Made by a program: the position numbers and the translations under genes
In this document: positions 49,716-61,735 of the stretch, piece by piece
Layout: every line of letters starts with the position of its first letter
Numbering within the stretch: position 1 is the first letter of the stretch
Source of the DNA: Ifrita kowaldi
Taxonomy: Eukaryota; Chordata; Aves; Passeriformes; Cinclosomatidae
DNA length: 64,000 nucleotides
NCBI GenBank assembly: GCA_013398055.1
Contig: VZRS01002713.1
Location: 249,895-313,894, forward strand
Direction: 5' to 3'
The notes under the pieces: model-generated
The model's input: the letters and a program-made list of their open reading frames with translations, nothing else
What the model was told of the DNA's origin: nothing
Databases searched by the model: none

Positions 49716-51065
49716 TCCCTGCCAGGAGCATCCTCCTGGAGCCCTTCCCCTGGGCCAGCTTGCAGTGTGCTGAAGGCCAGCATAGGGCTCAGGGTCGGGG
49801 GGAGCCCATCTGTGGGGATTTAAGTGTCACCGAGGCCTTCTGCCGACTAAATGCCTTTCATTAAAACGTCAGCAAAAAAGCCCAGAGATGCTTTAACCAC
49901 AGCTGAAGTGGCTTACAACCTGCTGGGCAGAGAAATGGGAAAATATAACATATAATGGGAAAATGCAAGGTTTGCTGCAGTAGGGCAGTGCTGGCACTGT
50001 AATTAAAAAGTAGTTTGGAATAGCTACATCAGTTATGGGAGTAAATGAAAAACGTTTTATCTCCCTAACCTATGCTCTGCCTAGTGTTAGTGCAGCTACA
50101 CAGGAAACTCTGTGGTGCTGCTGATACAATTTTTCTCCATCAAGGGAACAGGTTTGGACTATACTAGAAGGACAATCTGGATTTTATTTGCTAGAATGGA
50201 GCTCTATATTCACTAGGATAGACCAGCAAGTCCTTTTCAGCACAGACAAGCCCTAAAACTCCTGGCTCTCACATTGTAAAAGTAAATAGCCTTAACATAT
50301 ATCCTCTCCCTTCTCACATGCAAGGCCATGCTGCAAGGAGGAGAATGAGGAAAAAAGAGGCTGTGAACTGTTTCCAGCACTGAGCACCAAGTTTGAGGTT
50401 AAAGACTTTCCCTTCTACAGCAGAGGGTTACTTTGTTCACCCTTTTACTGTGTCCTGGCTAGTACTTAATGCTCCATTCTCCAAGTGGTACCCTTCAGGG
50501 AGGCTTAGAGATCATCCAGCCCCGGCTGTCAGCCTGACCTGCTGCAGTCCTGCCAGCTGTGCCAATCCAGGCTGTAACTCCCAGTGGGGCTCGGAGACCC
50601 AAAGAGTGAATGCCCAGTTGCTCCCCACCTCGTTCTGGGGGAGAGGAGCCAACCCAGGAGCTGCTGCCCCAGCGCCCTGGGCCAAGGGGGGCAGAGTGCT
50701 TTAGGGAAACTTTGTGCCTTGCTGGAGGTGCCGAGAAGCAGGTCTGCACTCCTCTGGACAGCGTCCCCCTCCGCCATCTGCCACCGGTCCACCTGGTCTC
50801 AGGTGGCGGCTGGAGCCCTTTCAGTGCTTGTTTCCTTTCTCCACCCACAGGTGACCTCAGTGTGAGCCTGGTGCTGTGGAGGTGCACAGCTCCCACTGCT
50901 CGCCCTGGCTCAGAGGCAGGCAGGCAGGCAGCCCCCACAGTGGCCCTGCTCTGACAAGGAAGCAGCGTCTAGACACAGATTAGGCAAACAGCTAAAGCAC
51001 AAGACCAGACACTGAAAAAATCAAAATAGAAAAAAGAGCTCCCCAGCTCTGTCCACCAGTGATTC
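49716..51065. other. Unique non-coding DNA with GC-rich centre
   Basis: About 50.5-50.96 kb is GC-rich and open in several overlapping frames on both strands (up to 147 codons minus at 50495-50938), with no recognisable product. A short 'ggcaggcaggcaggc' run lies near 50924-50939. A weak CR1-tail-like word near 50500-50520 is discussed under rejected items. Confidence 0.45.
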
Positions 51066-51236
51066 CTGTGAGATTTGGGGCAAAGAAAGGGAACTTCTTT
51101 AGGTCTTTGTCTTCCTCACCTGTCTAGTATGGGATAATATTTCCCTTTCTGGCAAGGCTATGGTCAGAGTTAATTAGCATTTGAAAAGTGCTTTGAAATG
51201 GAAGATGCATTTGGAAAACTGAAGTATTATTACTGC
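51066..51236 (+). repeat. MIR-family SINE, core plus 3' half
   Basis: This is the best-preserved ancient SINE in the window. In order: 'ctgtgagatttggggcaaag' (51066-51085; MIR CTGTGTGACCTTGGGCAAGT), 'gtctttgtcttcctcacctg' (51103-51122; MIR CCTCAGTTTCCTCATCTG), 'gggataata' (51131-51139), 'gttaattagcat' (51169-51180), 'aaagtgctttgaaatgg' (51185-51201; MIR AAAGCGCTTTGAGAT), and 'aagtattattac' (51222-51233; MIR-type tail). Spacing is collinear with the consensus throughout. It is non-autonomous and fossil. Confidence 0.8.
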
Positions 51237-52022
51237 TAGTGAGTGAGTGGCTCTCAGGGTAGGGAAACATTTCACTTCTTTTTCCCTGTAGGTGGAATAG
51301 CCTGGATAATACTGGGATTTCTTCAGATTTATTAATTATCCAAGCATCAAGTACATATCAGGTATCTAAAACAGAACTCGGTTTGGGTATTTATTCCATT
51401 AAATATTGGATTGCAGATTCATGAAATCCAAGCTACGTTGTTCAGACAAATAAATCACATGACACTGGGACTCTTCCCCTACTGGCACCAGCTCTCCTGG
51501 CACAACTGCTCAAGGACAGGCATTTAAAATCTGTTTTCCATGACTCCTCATTCAGGATTTTGAAATGTACTCCAGGTTTGCCAGTAAAACAAGCTCTTGC
51601 AAGAGCCTCCAGCAAGCAAAATGTGGGTCCTGAAACAAGTACATGTGAAAAAAAAAATCAAATGAATGAGCTTTGTTTGCTCAGGCCATGATTCTGATTC
51701 TGCAGGATACTTTGTAAAGTATTCATTTGTAGTCTCGTGATTAATCCTAGGGAAGTGAGTGGAACTGTTTCTGGACAGAATCAGTCAGATGCTTAAATAC
51801 CCTAATGAATAGAGCTTCCAATTATTATTTCATCAACTCACATGCTCTTGTCCTTTATTTTAAAGACTTCCTGTATATTTTCTTCCCCTGTGCTCTAACA
51901 TGAATTGAGTCTAGGTTGGAAAAACACCACCTCTGTTACCCATGAAACACATATTAGTCTATAAAAAAATGTGTCACCATTCCAAGAAACCTCCAGTAAC
52001 TTTTAAAAAAAGGAAAAAAAAA
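51237..52022. other. Unique non-coding DNA
   Basis: AT-rich sequence without a recognised element. A-runs near 51648-51657 and 52003-52020 lead into the minisatellite that follows. Confidence 0.5.
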
Positions 52023-52073
52023 GAAAATAAAAGAAAATAAAAGAAAATAAAAGAAAATAAAAGAAAATAAAAG
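52023..52073 (+). repeat. 10-bp minisatellite, five exact units
   Basis: The unit GAAAATAAAA repeats five times without a mismatch (period 10) inside an A/G-rich stretch that begins with A-runs near 52003. The perfect periodicity suggests recent expansion and likely length polymorphism. Confidence 0.93.
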
Positions 52074-55000
52074 GTTAAGTGGCACACTTTCAAACACTTG
52101 GTGTGCTGAGTTGTGAGGCTGGCAGTTCTTAGCTTCATGTCTCTCATTGACTTCTGCTGAAATTACCTGTCCACCTATGCAGCTGTGGCATCACATTCTG
52201 AAAATCCACATCAAGAGAGAGTGGATTCTGCTTTCATTTGGAAGCAGAGCTAAGTTCATGTGTAGACAGGGGCTGGGATTGATACAAAACTCGCTCATCC
52301 TGAGCCCAGCTCATTTTGATTCTGTGGAGTTGAGTGGTACTACCCCATGTGACTCCTGAATGTACATGAGGAAAATTGTGCATGTTTTATGTGAATAAGG
52401 ATGTGATGCCAGTATCTAGCAGATCTTGCTGGGAGAGAAGAATCCATGTTGAATCAATCTACTAATCCAGACCCAGGAGTTTCTTTTCTTTGACTGAGCT
52501 ATAGAAAATCAGTCACCAGGCAGTTTTCACAGGATCAACAAGCTCCACCTCATTTAAGAGAGGCATTGAACATGGGATCATCAGGATATACCTAGACTGG
52601 TTACCTAATTGCAGGTCACCTCTCTGGCTGAGTGTGTGTCTTTTTTGAGGCTTGGGGCAGGGTCCCCACCATAACCAACATGGGTGAAGCCACACGCTTT
52701 GCAGCCACCAGCCCTCAGCCCAGTCTGCACAACCTGCTCACTGTTAATGTTTAATGACAGCACTGCAAGCTGGAGATAGACTCTATTTCAGCTGGTCAGG
52801 CTTCATACAAACTGTTTTCAGCAAACACTGTAAGTCTACAGAACAAGTTACTGAGGAACACTGGTCCAGACTTAGTGAAGACTTGCAGAAAGCCTGGTGT
52901 GATTCAGGGCTTCCAAAGGCTTTTCTGCATCCAGACTTGCTGTTTTTCACATATGCAAACTCAGTGTCTCTTGCTGTGGAGGCTGTGGAGTAACAGACAT
53001 GCATGCAAAGTCCACACCAAAGGGTCAGTGCCGAATGGGACGCAGGCGCCTTCCCTGCCGCTCCCAGAGAGGTTGCTACTCTGTCAGCACAGTCCTGCAC
53101 AAAGAGTAGCGTCAGATGGTTTCCTAGAGTAAATTAATGCAGCTTCGTTATGTTAGGCCAAGTGATATCAGCAGAAAATTCACACAGCTAGTTTTTAACC
53201 TTCTCCAATTTCTCTTTGGCTCAAGAAACCATTTCCTGCTCCGGTCCCTCTGACAGTCCCCTGGTTCTCCTCCAAGCATCTACCCAGTGGAGAGACAAAG
53301 TTAGACATGAAGTATAGCAAAGCTTAAGATCGTGCAAATAGGATCTAATGATCCTAAATGCTACTACTTGTATGCCCAACCAGGAGAAATGGTGGGTCAG
53401 AACAGCCCAGCCAGAAATTTGGACCCTTAGACCAAACTCTGCTTTCATTCTCAAAACAAATCTAGAGGTGTTACAGCTTATGAAGAACATGATGCCTCCA
53501 CTCTACTCCCACCCTGAGCAAGGGCTGATCCAAGAGGCACACATTCTCTGTGGATATTAATGGCAACTCGCATCCAAGAAAGACAACTGTAATTGAGAGC
53601 CACTGCTTGGAAATTTTGAAGTACGTTGGAAGTACGTATACAAGTATTTGGCTATAATTGCCTTGCTGTTCAGTGAGAACCTTGAAAGACTTTGGAAAGG
53701 TCATTGCTTTGATTTCACAAAGAAGGTGAGCTTGTAGGAAATTCTGTGTGCACATGTTGGTGGGTTTGCCACAGGGAATAACTGGGTTTGCCAGTTGTGG
53801 ATGCGCGTATTGTGAAGTGGCCAGGCCAGTGCCTTCCATGTGCAAGGACAAAATGGATAAAAGGCTATCTGAGCCAAAAAGACAAGTTTGAACCCTTTCC
53901 TTCTATCTGTCTTGCCTCCTCAAAACCCTGAAGTCTATTAAATGTCTGCCGAGGTCTATTTCATCCCCAGCTGGGGATGGGGCTGAGCAGTGACAATCTG
54001 AACATGGAGGAGGATATCAGGGCAGTGACAATCCCCACCCTGGCAAGCTGTCTGCAACTGCAAGTGCTTCTGGCCCCATGTTGCTCAGAGAGCCAGACCC
54101 TTTGTTGTGCTCCTCATCATCACTAACAGGGACAGGATGGTCCTCTCGACATCCCCTGCCAAGCTACTTCCACTGGAAGCAGCATGTGCGGAGCTGCACA
54201 TGTCCAAAACCACACTGCGCTATTAATCATGCTGTGATTGGGGATTGCTAGTCCTGCTTGTTCTGAGACATGCTGGGAGCATGCAAGGTGGCCTCATCCC
54301 TGCTTTCTATGGAGAGCAGGCAGCAAGCTGCAGAGGTGGATGTCTGTCTACCCGGAGACCAACACTTCAAAAGCATGAGATTTTTTTGGACAGAGCTCAT
54401 AGGATCAAATCTGTATCTAGTGACGATTTTAGGTCACAACTAGGGAGAGACAAGAAGTCATGGTGGAGAAGACAGAAACTGGCAGGCGTTGGGCAGTGGT
54501 AGGCTGGCACTGTGGGACAGCTCCTGTGGGTGATGGTCTTAAGACTTACTTTTGGCCACAAATGAAGGTGTTGGTCTGTGCCAAACATACAGAAGATGTG
54601 CCCAAAACGTGCTGCTACTCCTTCCTTCCCTCAATCCTGTCCACAAGCATCCCTTTTGCAGGAATGAGACACTGTTGAACTAGGAGTGTTGTCAGAGGCC
54701 ACTGTAAGTAACCATAATAATCTGTTAGGCAATATGCAGCTCTGATGTGCAAATGGGATTTAGGGAAGCCTCGCTAACGGGATGACACAGACAGTGCCTA
54801 AGCTGAGTTTCAAACTGAACATAATGTTTCATTTGACAAATGTCTGGGTTTGAACTTTTTTAAGCCTTCAGGGCTTTAAGAAGGGAATGTCAGTCTCCTG
54901 CAGAATAAATCCTGAATATTTTGGGCTTTCATTTAGGAAGGGGAAAAAGCTCTAAGTAGAGAAGAAGCCAAAAGGAATATCTGATTTCATTGCTTTCATC

Positions 55001-55475
55001 ATATACCACTATGTATCATTTATTTTCTCTCACAAGCCAGGGGCGTATCTTCTATAAATATTTATCTACTTTATTTCTAACAGCATGTCTGCATGTCACC
55101 ATGCTGATTTGTAGTAGTAGGAATACCAGCCTTACTTTTGATCTAATACATTTAACACACCCAGACTTTAATAGTAGGCTAATAAAACCAAGGTGTAATA
55201 GTTACAGTGTGAGGTCAGGACAGCCTGCAACATTTACTGGGAATATCTTCCAGCCACTGCTCTGCACCAGGACAGTCACACTAGTGCCACACCACACTAC
55301 ACCATGGGTCTTGCAGTGAAACTGGGGACAAGCAGGCTTGGAGGTGGGCATGGAATTTTGACTAAGGGAAATCCTTCAGCCTTATGGCTCATTAATGTCT
55401 TCCCGAAATGGAACCACATCTGATGGGTCTCTCTCTCTCACCTCCATGTTCACCCACCAGTCAACTCAGACAAGC
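52074..55475. other. Unique non-coding DNA, about 3.4 kb
   Basis: No gene recognised. A stretch near 52300-52360 ('gtggagttgagtggtactac') faintly recalls the same class of old amniote repeat as 61736-61845, but too weakly to call. Open frames reach 126 codons (53471-53851 minus) without motifs. Confidence 0.45.
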
Positions 55476-55640
55476 AGAGGCTGTGCTGTCTCCATCCCCT
55501 GGATGCTTTCAAGCCCCAGCTGGATCAAGCCCTGAGCAACCTGGCCTGACCTCAAAGCTGGCCTGGCTTTGAGCAGGGCTTGATCTAAAGAGTCCACAGG
55601 TGACCTTTCCAACCAGAATTATTCTGTGATCCCATGATCC
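55476..55640 (+). repeat. CR1 LINE 3' fragment, diverged
   Basis: Collinear match to a CR1 3' end: 'agaggctgtgctgtctccat' (55476-55495), 'ggatgctttcaagccccagc' (55501-55520), 'gccctgagcaacctggcctg' (55529-55548), 'gagcagggcttgatctaaag' (55571-55590), 'gtgacctttccaaccagaat' (55600-55619) and a terminal 'tattctgtgatcccatgatc' (55620-55639). The subfamily differs from the copies at 35636-35920 and 56190-56390. Too short to hold any functional ORF. Confidence 0.9.
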
Positions 55641-56189
55641 TAGCCCAGAGATGCCCTTCTTAACTTCTTGAAAGGCTCTGTTCAGCTCCGTACCAGCAAC
55701 AACCACCAGGCTTTGTACTCTGAGCATTTTCTACCTCAGTGTCAGAAGCTAAAGGAGTGACTATGCCAGGGACATTTTTTCCTCCCCTCACTTTCCCAGT
55801 TAGGGAGTACTGATCTCTCCATCCTAGAATGGAAACTGAGGCACACTCAGGAGTCATAAGATGGCTCTTTTTGAGGAAGTAAAAAGAAGTCAAAGTTAAT
55901 GGATCATTTCAAAGCTCAGGATGATTCTGTCTAGTCTGATCAGTACTGTGGGTGGCCCTTGCCATATCTTAATTGAAATTGAGCAAGGATTCGTGTTCAA
56001 AAGGACACTTTCAGATTGTGACCACAAATCCTGGTGCACACCCCACTTGTGATAATCACTCATCACCTCAGCAAACTTCCTGCTGCCCTAGGCAAGCAAA
56101 GTTTTAAAATATTTCCTTCAGTTTTTTGACCCTTTTCTGTTCCTCAAGTAGTATCTTTGCCTTTTGCTGTGCCTTTTCTGCCTTTGGGC
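55641..56189. other. Unique spacer between two CR1 tails
   Basis: About 550 bp with no recognised element; it separates two same-strand CR1 3' ends. Confidence 0.5.
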
Positions 56190-56390
56190 ACCCAGAGGGT
56201 GGTTGGGCACTGGGAGAGGCTCCCCAGGGAAGTGGTCACAGCACCAGCCTGATAGGGTTCAAGAATCGTTTGGACAATACTGCTCTTGGGCACATGGTGG
56301 AATTCTTGGGGGTGGTGCTGTGCAGGGCTGGGAACTGGACTCGATGCTCCTCCAGGTCTCTTTCAACTCAGCATGTTCTGTGATTCTGTG
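56190..56390 (+). repeat. CR1 LINE 3' fragment (second subfamily)
   Basis: Matches the CR1 3' region with 'cagagggtggttgggcactg' (56193-56212), 'ctccccagggaagtggtcac' (56220-56239), 'gtgctgtgcagggctgggaa' (56315-56334) and a terminal 'gttctgtgattctgtg' (56375-56390). It shares the GGTTGGGCACTGG, CTCCCCAGGGAAGTGGTCACAGCACC and GTGCTGTGCAG words with the minus-strand copy at 35636-35920, so the two belong to related subfamilies. 5'-truncated to 0.2 kb. Confidence 0.93.
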
Positions 56391-57900
56391 TGAAACACCC
56401 AGTCAAGCTCCAGAGCAGATGCCCTACGGACAGGCTGGGGCTGTGCTACAGCCGACACTCTCTGAAGTGCTTGTGCTGCCAGCACTGCCCTTCCAGCTCA
56501 GCTACCAACACTGCACTTCTGAAGGGAAAATGGAACAAAGACTTCCATGACCATGTAGTTAACATACAAGAAGCATTTCAGGAGCTGTAGGAGCCCTGTT
56601 TTCAGTTGTTTCCTTGGAATCTAAGAACATGTTCATTTAGCTCTCTGTTAAATGGGGCTTGATCTCTCTTGGGAAATTTGCCTGCAGTCTCTTCCCAGAC
56701 TTTGCAGTAGAACTGTCTGAAATGTCTTTACATGTGAGTGACATCTACACGTGAGCCAGACACCCTGGGCTCAGTTAAAAGAGATAAACAGGCATTTACA
56801 GGAAACAATACATCTTCTCCTGTGGTAGATACCTAAAATAGCCCACAGCAATCACAAAATGATTGCTTCCCTCCACAAACTATAAATTTATCCTGGAAAA
56901 GCAGCCCAGCCCTTGACTTGTGTTGGAGGATTCAGTTGCCTGGTGCTTTTTGAGCTGCTCCACCTTATTTTAGACATTTACACAGGCAGACAAGCAGATA
57001 CATATATGTACAGGCGCCTGTAGGAGAAAAAATGCCCTTCCAGCATGTCCCCTGAACACCAGGGAAAGGATTCATTGTCCTGTTACCAACACAATGAGGG
57101 TCACTACTTTTGGAGTACTGGATTAATTTCCTTCCATTGCACCCCCTCATTTATATCCCAAATGTTAATATAAATGGTTCACACTGGAATAGGTGAAACC
57201 CAAGGATGTGGCTGACAGCACTACACAACAAAGCAATGATTAATAAAATAACAATGGATTTTATTAAAAGGAAAAATTGGCTTTATTATGAAGAAAATAA
57301 ATCATCTGGGTTTCATGGCATCATGGTAACTGCCAGAGCAATGTGTCGGGGTATCATTCCTGTTCTGCAGATAACAGCCCCAACCAGGAAAGGTGTGCAA
57401 GATGTCACTTACAACTGTTACATCAGCAGGAAAAAATCTCAATGGCTGATCATTGCCTGAGGGAGATGTCAGTCTTCCCAGCTTCTGTGCTAGGAGAAGC
57501 TCTTATAGGAATTAACTCTTTCCTAGGTGATGAACACGGCTACATTTTACCAGTATTAATTCGACCTTGTTTGACTAAAACGAATTGTTGTTCTCTTACT
57601 TTCCATTTTTGTCTTTCACTCAAGTCATAAATAGTGTGACTTTGCAGTGACAGCTGTCTATCACATCTGCTGTGTGACCGAGGACTTTTTTTCTTCCACC
57701 TCACTATCATATTTCTGTTGGACACTAGTTGTTCACCACACATGCCATTCCTATAGAAGATGACAAATGTTGCTTGCTAAACACACCCCAGGCATGTTTT
57801 TTGGAGAGCAGCTCATTGTCCAACATGAAGAAATACTCCCTCCACATCAACAAAATGACCCATCTTGTGGTGATACCCAAGGCAGCATGACCATAAATCG
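56391..57900. other. Unique non-coding DNA
   Basis: No gene recognised. AT-rich around 57.16-57.32 kb. Confidence 0.5.
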
Positions 57901-57944
57901 TCTTTCCCTTTCCTTTCCCCTTTCCTTTTTCCCTTCCTTCTCTC
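57901..57944 (+). repeat. Polypyrimidine tract (TTTCC-rich)
   Basis: A 44-bp stretch of only C and T with imperfect CCTTTCCTTT repeats. The opposite strand is polypurine and forms a Lys/Gly-rich chance reading frame. Confidence 0.85.
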
Positions 57945-60900
57945 AAATACAGTTATTTTACTCTCTTTAATGCTGTGCATGCTCCAAACAAGTGACTTAC
58001 TTTCCTCCAGAGGCACCAAAGCCCCAGGCCCAGCACAAAGTACATACTGCGCTGCCCCTGAATGTCTCAATGCAAGAAGCTTTGAGCTCCCATTGTTTGC
58101 AGTTCACAGAGTTCACCTGCATTTTATTCTGCTCATCTATTAAAGAAAACAAAGCAGAGATGAGAGAGAAGGAGAGGTACGGCTGTAAAAGCAGCAGTGG
58201 GTCAGAGAGCCCTCCTGTTCCTGGTACCAGTTGTGGGCCAATCAATCAGTCTCAAACAGCTCACTGGAGAATAACTGCCCAACTTACCCAAATTTATTTT
58301 CTTTAATAACAGAATCCTCCTGTGACCCTGTGGTTATTGCTGACACAAAGGGAGGCCTGCTTGAGCCTGATACCTGTGCCCTTGCTCCCTGCTGTGTGCA
58401 GAGCAATGGAGCCATCATCCCCTTGTTTTCTGCAGACAGCAGCTTTAAATCACTGGCAGCCACTTCTGCCTGTGAGGCCTGGGAGAGACTTTCCTGCACA
58501 GGTCACTCACTTGTGACTTGTGTGTGTTCACCCGTGTGGGCTCAGGCTGGGTGAAGTAAAGACCAGAATGCCTGGGGATATCTGCTTGTTGTTTGAGTGC
58601 TTGGATCTGCAAGGTCTGTGGACACTATCCAGGTGATGGAGGGAATGGATGATCACACAGACACTCAGCTGCAAAGAAAAGATTGCTGTAAAACCTCTAA
58701 ACTCACATTCTGGCCAAGTGGCGTTGCTAGCCGGGAAACTGGTGTGCCCCAAGCAGGCAGACATTGAGATTACACAAAGGGAAATGGAAACTTTGGGATT
58801 ATAGGCCAGGTCTGCACTGTGGGCAGTCTCAGGGCACAATATCCTATCTAATGCATTTATTGGAAACTGTGGTCCTTCTTTTGGGGGTGTTCAAAATCCT
58901 TGTGAGAAACATGGAAGAATGTTTTTGTAATTCTGAGAGAGGAATCCTGCTCAGCCCTCCAGGTTCAACTTATAGTGCAGGTTTTTAGAAGGTAAATGAA
59001 AGTTCTTTAAAGAGTAAATGAAGGTTTCTTAGATCTGACGTAAAACCCACATTGGTCTTTGTGTTTAAAACTAAAAACTTATCAAACGAAACCAGCCTTT
59101 TTCAAAGAAAAGCTGTATTTTTTCTGAAGCTCAAGGACTAGTTACAAGAGGAAATTTCTTCACTGTGCTTGTACTGGAGAGCAGATTCTTGGAAAGGAAA
59201 ACCCACTCCAAAACCGTAGGAATGGCCCCACAAGGCAATGTTTCAGTCCAAACCCAAACCCTTGCACGGTCCAAGAGAGGACGTGCATTCCCTGGGAGGG
59301 AAGGACAGGGCGAACCCTTGCCCTGCCAAGGTTAGGCAGGAGCAGGAGTGAGGACGCAGAGAGGAAAAGCTGGAGCGTAGGGAAGGAAGGTCCCTGGGGG
59401 TGCTGGGTAAGCCTGTAGTGAGGGAGCACCGTGTGGTCTACAGGTATTTCAGGTATTTCCAGGTGAGGCAATGCCCTCCTGTTCTCCTGGCCTGTGTGGG
59501 CAGGGTGTGTGCAGCACACCCTGGGATTCCTGGACCACTTAGTGCTGCAGGGACTGGGTGTAGCCGGGGCAGCACCCAGAGCAGGGAGCTTGGAACTGGT
59601 ATGTGTCCTCTGAGCAGCTGTAACCCAGGGATCCAGGCAATTTGGGCTTGGCACATCCTGCTGATAGCCTCCCCTGAAAGGATGGAGCAGGATGGGGGTC
59701 TTTTTGCAGGACACATGAGCAAGCAGGGCTGAAGGCATCTCACTCACCCAGAGGGGCTGCTGCTGCTGACCCAGCACTCTGTGAGCAGAGACCCACAGGT
59801 CTGTCCATGGGGCTGTCCTATCAGTCTGTCACGTATGGAACAATCCATGGGCTTCAAGCTAAAAGTTGGCACAGGCTCTGGACAAACGTGTTTTTTCCAG
59901 CCATTATCATGTTTGTGCTTGGATGCAAGCCAAAATGCATAAACCTTCCTGGGGACGTTAACTGGCCTCTGATTGCCTGTCCCTCAATACGGTGGGGGGA
60001 GTGGGGCTGTTTGGCTTTTCATAGGTTTGCTTAGTCCCCTAATCTTTTGTGAAAACTATCTGGCATGAATTCTGCAAGTCAGAATGGCAAAAGTATAATT
60101 AATTCCCTGTGTGAAGTGAAAATAGCCAATTTTCCACAGCGTCAGCTTGAATATCAACAAGTCATGGAAATAATATGCAAAAGAAGCAGACAAAATTTGC
60201 ACACATGCACCAGCTACACTGATTTTTTAGTGGGGCAGCAGTGCTTTATGTGCAGCTGGATAAAAATGTCAATACAGACCTGAAGATCTCATCATTCCTG
60301 GTATGTATTCAGCTGAAAGACCAGAACAGCCTTTAAAGACAGCCTCCTTTTCTGATCAATACAAGGAATTTGTTGAAAATGTATGCTCATGTCATTTTTT
60401 TTTCCTAGACAGTGTCATTTTACAGGCAGGTCCACCACAGATATCTCACCATAGAATGGTAATGATTTTTCTATAACCAGGGATAGGTATTTAAAAGTAA
60501 AACACTCCTGAAGTCCAAGCCCATCCCTTCCACCGCCTGAGGCTTTCTCTCCCTATAGCAGACTCTGCGCTTCTGTGCTGTTTTCCTTCCCACCTCATGT
60601 TCACTCCCACCTTGCTGGTCAAGACCTGGGCCCCCTGACCATGACAAACTTATTTGCACAATCTGCATCCAACTTAAACTCTGACAATCCTAACAGAGGT
60701 CTTCTTTCCTCTTTGATGCCTCAAAATGCATTGTGGCCACCACAGTCTGTCTGGCTTGGACAACAGGAATATCTGGAAGCCTGTTAAAACAGTCCCTGAG
60801 GGCTACTATTGGCCCTCTGACCACTGGTTGCTCTGCATGGCTGATAACTTGATTTGAAGAGGAGGGGTCTCCAAAGGAAAACCTGAGCTTCTGGCATGCC

Positions 60901-61197
60901 AGGGAAGCCATGCTGCATAGCTTCTCCTGAGGTGTTGAAAAACACCTCTCAAATCTCCATCCGTTGCTTTGCTACAGGTGAATTGCAAAGCAAAGAAGAG
61001 AAGCAAGTTATGCTCAGGTAGCGTCAAATACAACTTATTAGGTGGGCCCTGGTGAATATCTGGAACAGATGTTGCAGATACACGTATCACCTCTCTGTAA
61101 CCCTCTTGACACTTCCTGTTACATTCTGGGACAGTGGGGAAATTAAATATCACCACCGATGTCAAAAAAGTTGGCATGTGCAAACAGTACACTGAAA
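57945..61197. other. Unique non-coding DNA, about 3.2 kb
   Basis: Contains the longest open frame of the window (59160-59777, minus, 205 codons) in a GC-rich stretch. Its Pro/Ser/Leu/His-rich translation shows no domain, and other frames on both strands are also open there. No repeat family recognised. Confidence 0.45.
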
Positions 61198-61248
61198 TCT
61201 CTTATCTTTTTCTTTTTCTTTCTTTTTTTTTCTTCTTTTTTTCTTTTT
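61198..61248 (+). repeat. Polypyrimidine tract (TTTTTC-rich)
   Basis: A T-rich tract with interspersed C from 61198 to 61248, with only one A (61204). The complementary polypurine strand could be the A-rich tail of an unrecognised retro-insert, but no body or target-site duplication is evident. Confidence 0.85.
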
Positions 61249-61735
61249 GCCACTACTTAGGATAATGACTGGATAGTTCAGGTGTAGGGCATATGTTGGC
61301 AAATGTGAATTCTTGGGTGCAACCACCCCACTATGTACTACAGTGACGGTGTTGGTGTTCACAATGTCATTTTCTGTGTCATGGCAAACCAACAATTTCA
61401 AATGAAAAGATCTGAAAAAGAGGCTGTGTACTTACTAACCATTTTTCTTTCCTTTACCTGTATATAGCCTTATTAGTGGGAATAACAGCAGGAGAAATCC
61501 ATCTTCTTCTTTCACCCATTTCTACTTTACACTTCACTCACCCCAAAAGCTTCCTCACCATCACAGGGACCACTTCACATGTCTCTCCTTGCCAAACAAT
61601 TCTTAGAAAAAGGCCATGATAGCTCTTTGTGTACGTAAAACGTAGCAGAAATATTAAACCAAAGATCAAAGGCAGTTCTGTTCCTCACATATTTTCCCTG
61701 ATCCTTTAAACTGGCTGGGTGCAGAACGAATAATA
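61249..61735. other. Unique non-coding DNA
   Basis: Nothing recognised in this roughly 490-bp stretch. Confidence 0.5.

Noticed and set aside
50490..50530. Possible CR1 3' tail on the minus strand (words like GGCTGGATGATCTCTAAGCC)
   Set aside because: Only about 25 bp match, there is no terminal ATTCTATG repeat, and neighbouring sequence does not continue the CR1 consensus.
52300..52360. Possible second copy of the palindromic amniote repeat
   Set aside because: Only scattered words match and no complementary arm could be paired by eye.
59160..59777. Longest open frame of the window (205 codons, minus strand)
   Set aside because: The translation has no recognisable domain or signal, several other frames on both strands are open in the same GC-rich stretch, and no splice or promoter context supports it.
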